Assembly: GCF_000499385.1 (NCBI RefSeq)
Contig: NW_013652137.1
Location: forward strand, 160,099-224,098
Direction of reading: 5' to 3'
Source of the DNA: Eimeria necatrix
Taxonomy: Eukaryota; Apicomplexa; Conoidasida; Eucoccidiorida; Eimeriidae
DNA: 64,000 nucleotides
The notes under the pieces are model-generated. The model searched no databases. It was not told the DNA's origin and was given only the letters and a program-made list of their open reading frames with translations. This document shows positions 46,501 to 56,725 of the stretch, piece by piece. Position numbers and translations under genes: made by a program. The first letter of the stretch is position 1, and every line of letters begins with the position of its first letter.

Positions 46501-49240
46501 GCAATAATTGTCACACAAACTGTGGTGAAACGGGATGAGGCATACTGAAAAACACACAACGAGACGACAACTGAAGGTGCTACAAAACTCGCCCCAGAAA
46601 GGGAAAAGACGAGTACCCGAAAAGCGATAAGCCACGAAAACACCAACACACGCAAAAAAGGCGAAGCCGAGGCAGCTAGTGATGCAAGCATACCCGCAAA
46701 TGGCTATGCAGCAAACATACAGGCAAAAAAGAAGATACAAATGCCCAAAACTGCCAAAGAAGCTGAATGAACAAAAGCAACAATCGTTCTGTTCTTGCAG
46801 AGCCCTTCTCACCTTCGTCTTGGGTGGTATGCGTATCTGCTGATTGAAGAAGGCGGTAATTCTTTCAAAGTCCTTAACTGCTGTCCCTTTAGGGAGCTGC
46901 AGCTGTTTATCTCTCTTCTTTAAGGCTTTCCACAGAGCCAACAGGTTTAGCCGTCTGTACACCTCAAGCTTCTCCAACGTGTCCAGCAGCAGCAGCAAGA
47001 TGCGCTCCAGCCGACGCAAGTACGCAGCGTCCTGAAGGCCCCGCAGACGCAAAGCAGAAAAAACGAATATTCGGAGGAGAAAGTGCGCGGTTACGCGAGA
47101 AGCGAAAGGACATGACTAAGAGAAAATAAGGAAAAAGGAAAAATCAGGAAGTTGAGACGCCCTGTTATCCACAGAGACAGAAACAAAAGTAAGCAGCAAA
47201 AGCGGGCAACCGAGAGCAAGAGAAAATGAAACACAAAAGTATCACGGCCAGACTGTGAGGTTAGTACACATGTAGGATGGAGCTACTCGGCCAGGTGATT
47301 CGAAGATGAAGACGAAGGATCAGTACAATAGGACGCAAATGCCAAGCACCAATAACTAAAGCGGCACAAATGGAAGCGCGTAAGAGAGGAAGACAAACAA
47401 TGTGAATCGGAAAGGGAAAGAAGAAATGCGAACGAATAGAAAGCTGAAAACGAGGGGAAAGGAAGGTTTGGGTGACCTCTGATTTCGCTTCGTCTTCTGT
47501 CGAGAGGCTTGAGGCATTAAACGAGAACGGATAATTCGGCCTACTCACTTGGCTGTTGGTGCCTTTATCTTCACTGCTTCCAGCAGCAACAGCAACCACA
47601 CCAGCAGTATGTCCAGCACCGGCAGCAGTAGCTTGCGCTGACTCATTCCGGCCCACACTTTCTTTACCCTCTGCTCGCAAAGACGACAATCGCCGCCTCC
47701 GCGCTGCGTTAAAGGCCTTAAGCTCCATAGTGACTGCCTTCAGCTTGTCCTCCAAAAAACCCAATTCATCCCCTGAGATCAAAACGCGTAAATAATTGAG
47801 ACGATCAGCTGGTGGGGCTGTTCCAAGGTCTGTCTCTGGCGCTCCTGCAGCAGTTGCCCGCCTTAAAGTCATTCAGGCTGCTGCTGCACTTGACGGTAGC
47901 GTTGCTGCAGTTTTTACTGTTGTTGCTTTCGTCGTTCATACAGACTGCGTTGCAGCAGGTGCAGAAAATGTCAGGGCTCCTAAAAGTTCAAGAAAAGTTG
48001 CAATGGCTGTTTGCTCAGGTTCGGCTTCCTCGCTAGGCAAAATGCGGCAGCAAATAGCGGCCACTGATGCTGCAGTGCGTAGGGCTTGTCTACAATGCCC
48101 CTATATCTGCTTCAGCCGCTCCTGTTTCTGCTAGCCTCTAAACCTACTGAAGAAATTCGCCACTTTCGTCTTCTCTTTTTCAATTGCAGCGCTAAAGGCC
48201 GCAACGCAGTTGGCCCTTAGCGTCTCTTCTTTATTTGCAGGTCCCTCAGGCTGATCGTCTGCAGCAGTACCTAAAGAAATACTGCGGTGGTCTTGCTGCG
48301 ACGGCTGTTTCTGGTGCTGCTGCTGCTGCGTATCCTGCAACAATGGTTCTTTAAGACGACAGAAGCCTTGGAGCCTCGTTTGCTTGTTTGCTGCCGGAGC
48401 CACGCGGGAACCCGGGGGACCCACAACTGCAGGGAGCGGAAGACCTGAGGGGAGACCAACATCACGAAATAGCAAGAGTGCGTTTCCAAAAAGACAAAGT
48501 TTCTGAAGGCTTTATGCATGCAGGCAAAGAAAGCTTGCTAGCCACAACTGGCACGCCCAACAGCAGAATTTGCATGCACCTGCTGTTGCTTTTCTAAGAT
48601 AAAGTACAGATGCGCTAATTGAATGAAGGGTGTACGGAAAGACATGCAAAAAGAACGCAAGCGTGCCCCTAGTCAAAGCTCTGCAGTTCTAGTGTTTGTA
48701 AATTAAGATTTGCATGGAGCTTTCTACTTGCAAAGAGAAGGAAATGCAACAAAACAGAACAAGACACAAAAGGAGAGGCCACGAGCCAGCTAGGGGAAGC
48801 TGAAGCACGTACTTGCCCCATCTCCCGCGTTTGAGGCCTTCTCAGAAGACGGGCTTCGACAGGCAAACAGAACACAGGCGCAGAAAGCACGCGACGCTGC
48901 TGCTGCTGCTAAAAGTATTCAGCAGCAGCACAAACAACAGCAGCACCGTGGGCTGCAGGTGCCGCGGGAAGCAGCAGCAGTAGCAGCGGAGGACTTTGAG
49001 AGAGAAAGTACACCGAGTGAGCATTTGCAGCAGCTGCAACTCCTGCTGCAGATGCAAGGTGTTGCAGCGCAAGTCTCACTGCCAGCTTGTTGGAAACAGT
49101 TTCGCCAGGTATCCGGGAGCATCGGATGTTTCTATCTTTTTCTTCTGCTGCTTCAACAGCGCCTTTAGACAAGGATAGTCCACATAATGCTGCTGCCACT
49201 CGGGCACTGCGTAGCTGCGGAGCTTCGCTCCAAACTTCAT
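43600..49240 (-). CDS. SPX-EXS phosphate exporter, XPR1/PHO1/SYG1 family (3' end unresolved)
   Basis: SPX domains sense inositol pyrophosphates, and the EXS membrane domain of XPR1/PHO1 exports inorganic phosphate. The start at 49240 reads MKFGAKLRSYAVPEWQQHYV, the hallmark SPX N-terminus. Resolved exons are 49240-49080, 48853-48813, 48444-48148, 47772-47549 and 47031-46813, in compatible phases except for one linking exon near 47.9 kb. They give ETLRANCVAAFSAAIEKEKT, DELGFLEDKLKAVTMELK and YRRLNLLALWKALKKRDKQ. The last has the lysine cluster that binds InsP in SPX domains. The EXS part includes VRVSFLAGCLSVLLLLTTAL with GLMAVFPLFR (exon ending 45679), the exon 45570-45470 (ERYGVNYWYIYSLD, cf. 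the conserved GVNY...FELNPR), and VANIIGDVLTSLAKPLGDLQ (about 44450-44380, cf. the EXS DxLTS motif). A Gln/Ala/Ser linker lies inside SPX. The final exons and stop were not placed; the left limit is approximate. Location would be plasma membrane or an internal acidic phosphate store. Confidence 0.85.
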
Positions 49241-49269
49241 CTTCAGTCTTCGCTTAGATCGGCAAGCCT

Positions 49270-49760
49270 AAACGTTCAGTGGTGCTGCCGAAGCAGCTGC
49301 TGCAGCAACTGCTGCTGCAGCTTGGCCTGCAGCTTGGCCTGCAGTCCGTGGTGCAGCTTGCGCTGCAGCTGCGGCTACAACCTCTGCTGCAGCTTGTGCT
49401 ACAGCTGCGACCGAAGCCTATGCTGCAGCTCCTGCGGCGACTAGGCCTGCAACCTGCACTAAGATTGGCACTGCAGCCTTTGCTGCATCTTGTGCTGTGG
49501 CTTTTGCTGCAACCAGGGCTACAGCTTGCGCTGCAGCTTCGGCTGCAGCCCCAGCTAGCTGGTTCTGCAGCTTCCGCTGCAGCTTTTGCTGCAGCTGCAC
49601 CGCAGAAAGGGCTGCAACCCGTGCTGCAGTGTTCGCTGCAGCTTGCTCTACAGCGAAGACTTCAACTTGTGCTGCAGCGTGCTGTGCAGCGCCTCCAGCA
49701 GCGTATGCTATTGCAGCTGTCTTTGTAGAAGCTGTTCCAACGTATGGGGCCTTAAATTCA
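49270..49760. repeat. Degenerate 15-bp GCTGCAG minisatellite
   Basis: About 490 bp built from diverged copies of a GCTGCAGCTTGTGCT-like 15-mer, recognisable by CTGCAG every 15 nt. Because the unit is a multiple of 3, the array stays open for about 150 codons on the plus strand (Leu-Gln/Ala-rich) and about 116 on the minus strand. Neither product looks functional. It starts only about 30 bp upstream of the SPX-EXS start codon, so it occupies that gene's promoter or 5' UTR. Confidence 0.85.
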
Positions 49761-52700
49761 GCAGCCATGCCGCTGCAGCTGCTGTTGATATTGCTACAGC
49801 TGCAACAGGAGCTGCAGCTGCTGCTGGCAGTCGCGCGAACAAGATCGTAGGTGGCCGCTCGTTGCTGCCACTGTGCTGAGAGTGGGGAATTGAGTTAAGT
49901 TCTAGGGCTCATCTGCTGCAGTCACTGCCTAGCAGGTTTTCCAGCTGCCACTGCTGCGCGGGTCGTCCCTGCCTGTGTTCGGCTGTTGCTGCTGCTATTC
50001 CTGCGGCAGCAGCTGATGCGGCTGGTAGTCCTAAATGACTGCTGCAGGAGCTCCTGCTGAAACGGCTGCTATTGCAGCTCCAGCTGCTGGCGTCATCCGT
50101 TGAACAAAAAGACGCTAGTGCTAAGCAGCAGAAGCGATACAGCTGGTGAGGCCACTAGGAGCAGGCGGCAACATCCGCACAGCAACCGAAAGGCCCTGGC
50201 TCTTCAAATGTCGCCAGAACTAAGGGTGCACCTGTTGCTGTTGCGGATGTTTCTTCAGGCACCGCTGCCGCTGCTGCTGCTGCTGCCGCTTGAGGTTCTG
50301 AAGCAGCTGTGGAGTCATGGGCGCCAAAAAGATCCGCTCCAGCGCCACAGGAGACGCAATGAATCTCCCTACATGCAGATAATGGTATTTTACCGTCAGA
50401 AATGCAATAACACCATTTTACCATAACACAGCCAATACACACATTGCACTGGTCCGCTGGGAGGCCCCCCGGGGCCCCACTGGCCCCCCTCCAGCCAAGA
50501 TGGTTGTACAAAACGTTGTTTTTAAGGCAGGTCATTTTGGCACTTTCATTACTTTTTCTCAACTTCTTCTTGTTTTTGTTCATTTTAGAGAGTTCCGGCC
50601 AAGAGAAACTGCGCACATAAAGACGCGATGAACGGAACAAGTTCGTTGCTTTCCAAGATGCGCTGAAAGGCACCAAGTCCAATTTTGTGGAAGGCTTAAC
50701 GTTGTACACGCCACAGTAGTTAGCTCTAACGTAAACGGCAGGCAATTGATTTATAATCCACCTATGTGAATGGAAGAATAGCATGCTTTGGGGCAAGAGG
50801 TGGCAAAGGAGTGACGCAGATGCTGCTTATGTTACTGCCTACCTCGATATCCGCCTATGCTTAACAGCGCCATGGGATTCAGGTCAGAACTTTCCCATGC
50901 AGACCTCAGGTACCACAGAAGCAAGTTGTGTGGAGACTCAAAATATATTCAAGCATTAATTGGTTTTCTGCAGGACAAACCTGCTCCCCCATGCGAACGA
51001 TGCTCATGGCAACAACGGTTAAGGGAAAACCAGGCAGACAACAGGTTCTCACACACAGTGAGGGACCTGAAGGCTTCTGTATAATCTTGGGCAGCTACTT
51101 TGGCATCCGGTTCAGTCCTGTTCAGCTCATGTGGGCAGGCTCCATACTGCACCCCAGCTCTCTTCCCAAATTTTCGAAGGAATAGAGCTTCATGCGTGCG
51201 CAATTTTCGGTCCTTTTGCAGTCCTTGTCTTTCCTTTGGCACTCAGATTGCAGGGTCTTCTCAATCTTAGCAGCTAGCAGTTTAAGTCTGTTGGGCGAGA
51301 GGCTCCGCAGACTCAGCAAAAGCTCCTTAACTGAATATTCTACTCAATGAGAGCTGCTAATATGACCGTAGACAGAGCTGAACCGGCGCAAATACAAAGT
51401 TAGCTGTATTTCCTCAGGCGATTCAACAGCTTTGGGCACTGGGCATGCAGGCCACTTGGTTGCTTCGTAGTCCAATTTATTTGTAGAATGTCTTAAAATG
51501 AGAGCGTTGAGATGCAGCAAGCAACCAATGCTCCGTGCATAGGGTAAAGGAAGCGCGCTTTGAACACCTGCTGTTAGTGAGCCACACTGCGCTGTTGCAC
51601 TTTCCCATCTTGCATTCGCTTTACATGGCCCACCAGCATCTTCAATCGCAGACTGGTGCTTCCATTTAGCTGTTTCAGAGCGCAACAAAACAGTTAAGGC
51701 AGCCAACTTGCTGGGCTGGGCAGCAGAACGTTGCCCAAACGTTTGGAGTCATTTAGAATCCCAACGCAGTAGTGCTTTCAACCAAATGCTCCTGGCTGTT
51801 GTGCACCTTACTAGCTTCCAGAAGAGTTCCAAAGATTACATTACTTCTTCCCTTTTTAGGCTAACCGCGGCGGGTTCACCACGGCGGTGCAACCGGAGGT
51901 GCAACGCGTGCTGCTTCGATTCAGGTGTGTTGCTTCCCTGCTGCTGCAGAGCTCTTTCTCTTCTGATTCATGGGCCTATTAAAACCCCTCTCAGGTCCCA
52001 TCGGGTGAAGAGACATTAAATCTCCCTTGTCCTTCCATTTTAGAGACACGGGAAAGCAGACATGCGGCGAAGCCAGTAAGAAAACGACGCTTCCCCTCGC
52101 GAAAGAGACCTCATTGTCCTGGACCCACTTCTCACGCGTTTGTCTTGCTCCATTAGGGTCCACAGCAACTGGCTGTGAGGTTTGTGTACAAAGGTTTCAA
52201 TACTTAGGCACTTAGAGTCAAATTATTGTTGTGGCTTCACGCAAATGGGGCAACGCCCAAACAGAGGAACAAACAAACAAATTGAGAATGCTACACTGCC
52301 CAAGAAATTCAAATGAATCGGGAAGCAAGAAGCCAGACAGGAATAGAGGAAAGCGAACGAACAACTGATCACACAACAACGCAGGCACACTTAGACGCAA
52401 GGACCCCGAAGAAAAAAGGGAGAAGGACGGGTTAACTTACAGCAAGACCGCACTGTGGTGCTCGCTAAACTGGGAAACATTGATTTCCCATACATTTCCC
52501 GATACTGCGGCTCTTGCTAAAGGCACACTCTGAGTGGAACTACAAAGCTGCACCTGGAAACACCAAGTCGCACCAGCTCCCCTAAGGATTATGCTTGTCT
52601 ACCGAGGCAACGCAATGACGCTATGGCCCTGCGACTCTTCAGTTTTTGCCTCTTAAGGGCAAAGGAGGAAAATATTGGCATGCCCGTGTAGCTCTTCACT

Positions 52701-53252
52701 ACTTCTCTCCAGCATGCATATCTGTGTCTTGCTGTTTCGTCTGTGCTGATTTGCCCACTCTGGTGAGGGCTCCTAGCAAAAAGTCGTTACTTAGTATAAT
52801 ACAGAATAGAAATGAACAGAATAGAGAAGAGCGATGCGAGAGAAAATAGCCACACACAACCGCAGACCAACCACAGACCGCCCGGCTTCTCACCCTCACT
52901 GAATGGGAGGTGGAAGATTGCCCGTAAGCGAACATCTGCATTACATATAATTCGAATGACAAGATATTTCGAAATTCATCTGCCTTCTCCTTATTCACTC
53001 AAGTTTGCGCATGGGATATGCCTGTGCAGCTGCTGCGAGCAGCAGCATTGGGATCAGCGGCGACGACACTGGGGGCCCCAAGGCGCCTTGAGTAGCTGCT
53101 AGGGAGCGAACGTACGAGGGAAGCAGAGTGGTGGGATGTTTAACGCGTAAGGTTTCAAATTGTATCACTCAGTGTATTCTGTTACTGCTTTCGCTGCCGG
53201 TGCTGCGTAGGCTGCTGCCACTGTTGCCGCTCGTGAGACGCTGGCAGCGCTC
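49761..53252. other. Gap between SPX-EXS and B3GLCT, no supported gene
   Basis: The first 500 bp are CTG/CAG-rich. From about 50.4 to 53.1 kb the sequence is ordinary mixed composition. The longest frame is minus 50155-50796 (213 codons), which ends in a poly-Ala run from CTG repeats and shows no domain. The divergent promoters of the SPX-EXS and B3GLCT genes should lie at the two ends. Confidence 0.45.
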
Positions 53253-55923
53253 ATGGCGTGCTGGGACTTAAGTCGGCTGCAGCAGCGGCCGTTGCTGCTA
53301 CTGCTGGTGCTGCTAAAACTATGGTTTATACAGCAGGAGCTGGTGCTGCTCCCGTCATCAGCGGAAGCGGCTGCTGCCGCCGATGCTGCTGGCGGCGCTG
53401 CTGAATTGCCAGCCGATATGCCGCGAGGCCCGCCTCCCAAGACAATGGAGAGGCATCAGAGTTCGCTGCCTCTGCTACAGCAGCACACTTTGTTCATAAT
53501 AGACAACGAGCCGGTGGTGGAGTCGCACATAGTGAGCAACCTGCTGCACCAGCTGCTGTTCACGCTGCAGGTGCCGCAAGAACACGTGCGGCTGCGGGAT
53601 GAAGCGCTGCTGCTGGATTCCCCCAGCCAGCGGCAGCAGGCTCTTTCTCTCGGGCGGTGGCTGGCGGCTGAGGCAGCCTCGATGTCGCCGGAGATTCAAT
53701 TTGTGTTTTTCTGCTCTGCGTACACCCGCCTCAACCCCTCCACTTTCGAGGCTCTGCTTCGGGAACTGCAGCAGCAGACACAGGGGCCCCACTGGGGGGC
53801 TTTTGCAATGGGCTGGGGCCTGTCAGACCCCCAGCCCACCATAATACATCATTTTGCTGCTGCTCAGTCCCAGGTTTATCCTCACCTCGACGCAGGCACT
53901 CTTTGGTCCCGCCCGGCGTTTGAAGCAATCAAAAAGGCATATACTGAGGAGCCTCCTCCAGAGGGAGTCGAGCGTGACTTCATTTACGAGATGTCGGTGC
54001 ACCTGAAAAACACGCAGCAGCTGCAGCTGCTGCATTCCGAACTCTTCTGCCCCGTACCTCCCGCTGTAGACAATTACGAACGAGACCTGCAGCCTTACCC
54101 CCCAAACCACGTGAGGCCTACCAAAGTGGCAGGGGCTGAGGCTGCTGCAGCAGCGAACAAGCGGCAGCTATCTGCTGCTGAGCGCGCAGCAGTTGCTGCA
54201 GCAGATATCACAGCCATCATTCACAAAGACTGCGTAGCTTTCAACAGCGGCAACAGACACGGCCCCGTCCTTTCTCACCAAATATTCGACGCTCTTATCG
54301 ATTTCGACGAAGAACTCATGGTGAGCCTCAAACTCTAAACCCTAAACCCCCACTCCCGAGCCCTCAGCTGTGGGCAAGCGCTACAGCATCAGCGTGTGCA
54401 GCAGCAGCAGCGTATGCAGCAGCAGCAGCGTGTGCAGCAGCAGCAGCTGCAGATTCGCATTTAGGGCACGGTGAAAGCTTCTAAGCCAGACAAAAAGAAG
54501 GCCTAAAGAAGCACAGGCCAGAGGGAATCTCGTTTTGCAGAGGACAGTCTGCTGCTGCAGCAGACAGCTACCTGCCGTTCGCTGCTGCAGCAGACAGTGT
54601 TTCTGCAGCAGGCGTTCGCTGTGGCTTGTTCCTTGTGTTTCTTTTGACTTTGCGTGCAAGTTTGCTGCCGGTGTGCTGGCTGTTCAGATTAAAAGAGATT
54701 TTTTGTCAGAAAAGTTCACAGCGGAGGAGAAAATGGCGGATGGCGGCAAATACCAAAAGGCTCTTGAGGAGCTCGAAAAGTCCCGGCCTGCCTTTATAGT
54801 CGAGCCCCAGGTCTGTCTGCGGCTTGGCCTCTGTCTTTATTCTTTTTTTCCTATTTCCTCTTTGTTCTTGTGCTGCTGCTGCGCTTTTGTTTTTACCACT
54901 TCCCGGCTTCCTTGACTTCTCGCGGATCTAGCGTTCTTCTCTTTTCTCCACAATTTCGTTTCTTTTCTGCAAGTTCACGATGATTTGTTCTTTTTTATTT
55001 TTCTTTCTTGCCTCGGGTCCCTAAGCCAGTCAGTTCTGCTGCAGCGCCGGTTGCCAGACTCCATGGGGGCCCCTCGGGGCAACTGTTGTCTCAGGCGCAT
55101 TTCGGCTTCACGGCGAAGCCGCCTGCCTCTGCTCCTGTGTCTGTCTTTCGGTCTCGAGTGGCGTCTTTCAAACACTTCTGTTTGTGTGGATTTTTGTGTA
55201 GCCTGTCCTGCGTCATTTCGGCTCTTGTTTGTTTGTTTGTTTCTCTTTTTCGGCACTTCAGCCACCATCTTTTTGCCGTTTTGTGGTGCTACCGCCTTTG
55301 CTGGTCTTCAGCCCTCTATCCCTTCAGCAGCTGCTGCGCCTGCGACTTTTGCTGCTGCTGTGTCCGTTTTGCTTCGCCCAGGATGTCATGGTGGCCGTCA
55401 AGACCCACTCCGGGAGCCACTCTTCGCGGGTGCCTTTGCTGCGCCGTCTGTGGGCGTCTCGGGAGGTTCTGCTGGAGCAGGCGAAGCGGCATCTCGGGGC
55501 GGAGCACTACGCGCATTTGCAAATGAACAAGGAGGAGTTGAAGCAGCTCACAGAGGCCTACGACGCCCTCAGCATTCGTTTCTTTTCAGACACTGCTGAC
55601 CCTTCTCTAGATATCGAAGTGCTGGACTTGCCCGGAAAACCCGCCCCAGAAGGCAAGCGCGGCCTCTGCGTTCGCCTGCAGGCTCTTCTTAAGGAGTTTC
55701 TGGCGGCTCCTGCGGGTCGCCGCTTCCTAGTGGTGACAGACGACGACACGCTGCTGAACTTCAGGCATCTTTTGGATCTGCTTTCTCTCACTTTGCAGCC
55801 CCCGATTCCGGCCCGTAGCTTCCTGGCGAATCTCCTTGCAGATGACCAGGGCTACAGGGCGTACGCTCCGCCCTACAAGCGTCTCGCAGAAGAGATAAGA
55901 GCCCACTTGCAGAGGCGCGCTGT

Positions 55924-55954
<31 letters not shown>

Positions 55955-56725
55955 AATCCCGTGGCAGCAGCCACACCCGCCAAAGACAGCCGCTACACCC
56001 CCGAGCAACTCACAGCGGCCTCACACCTGTACGGCAGGGGAGGCCCGCGGCCTCTAGAAGCCGTCTCGCCGCTGTACTTGGGAGAAAGATATGGCTACGG
56101 ACTCAGTGGGGGCAGCGGCGCGGGGGGCTACGAGTATGTAACCATGGGGGGTGGCATGGTGCTGGACAGAGCAGCAGCAACTCTATTGGTGCAGTGCGTG
56201 GACAGCGGCCACTGCAGCTGCCCCGAAGACGGCACGGCCGACGACATGCTGCTGGGGCTGTGGGCGCATCGCGTGCAGCTGCCGCTGCTGCATGCAAGAG
56301 GAATGCACCAGGAAAGGCCCGCGGACTACCACCCCCTTTTGGTCGAGGCAACCACCCCGGTGTCTTTCCACCGAATGCTGCAGTCCGTCAAGGGCACCAA
56401 GAAGATCTTCGACGACTACGTTGACGTCGGAGACTACAGCAGCGGCCAATCCAGCAGCGGCAGCAGCAACAGCAGCAAGAGCGGCGGGCTAGATGAACTG
56501 ATAGAGGTGGACTGGATCGACTACGACTGGCACCACGCAGAAGAACACCGGTGGCTAGAAAAGGAAGAACTGCACGAAATTGACCAGGAGGATCCACTGC
56601 TACCAGATGGCATAGGAGATCTCTTGAACCGAAAAGTGAAAAGAGGCACTAGACCCATGACGCCTGAGGAGCTGCTGGAGCATGAGGAACTCGAGGAAAT
56701 GCATTCTCTTCACGATGAACTCTAA
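53253..56725 (+). CDS. B3GLCT: Protein O-fucose beta-1,3-glucosyltransferase, HDEL-terminated
   Basis: Adds glucose to O-linked fucose on thrombospondin type 1 repeats in the ER; in related parasites the acceptors are TRAP/MIC2-type adhesins. Exons are 53253-54320, about 54727-54810 and 55382-56725, giving about 831 aa. The exon 2 acceptor is chosen by phase and could shift by a codon. An N-terminal hydrophobic stretch (LLLLLVLLKLWF) is a signal peptide or anchor. Residues about 75-355 form the N-terminal glycosyltransferase-like half seen in this family. The catalytic half has VAVKTHSGSHSSRVPLLRR, the metal-binding VVTDDDTLLN (about 503-507), YLGERYGYGLSGG, YEYVTMGGGMVLDRAA, CPEDGTADDMLLGLW and the PVSFHRM strand. 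The final four residues, HDEL, are an ER-retention signal; human B3GLCT ends REEL. Between the DDD motif and LGERYGYG sits an insertion with a (GCA)n-encoded poly-Ala run. An acidic C-terminal extension of about 100 residues precedes HDEL. Neighbours on both sides are CAG/CTG-rich DNA. Confidence 0.95.
54330..54350. repeat. Telomere-like AAACCCT-type stretch in B3GLCT intron 1
   Basis: Three imperfect units (AAACTCT, AAACCCT, AAACCCC) lie 10 nt after the donor of intron 1. AAACCCT is the plant- and coccidian-type telomere unit and is known as an interstitial repeat in Eimeria. CAG-type repeats (GCAGCAGCAGCAGCGTATG) follow within 80 nt in the same intron. Confidence 0.7.
55924..55953 (+). repeat. 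(GCA)n microsatellite encoding poly-Ala in B3GLCT
   Basis: Ten consecutive GCA triplets in frame with the B3GLCT coding sequence encode poly-Ala at about residues 566-575. The run lies in a poorly conserved loop between the DDD and LGERYGYG motifs of the catalytic domain. Confidence 0.9.

Noticed and set aside
49418..49768. 116-codon Ala-rich minus-strand frame
   Set aside because: It is an artefact of the 15-bp repeat, which has no stop codons on either strand.
50155..50796. 213-codon minus-strand frame as a gene
   Set aside because: The C-terminal half is a translated CTG-repeat run and the N-terminal half shows no domain or splice support.
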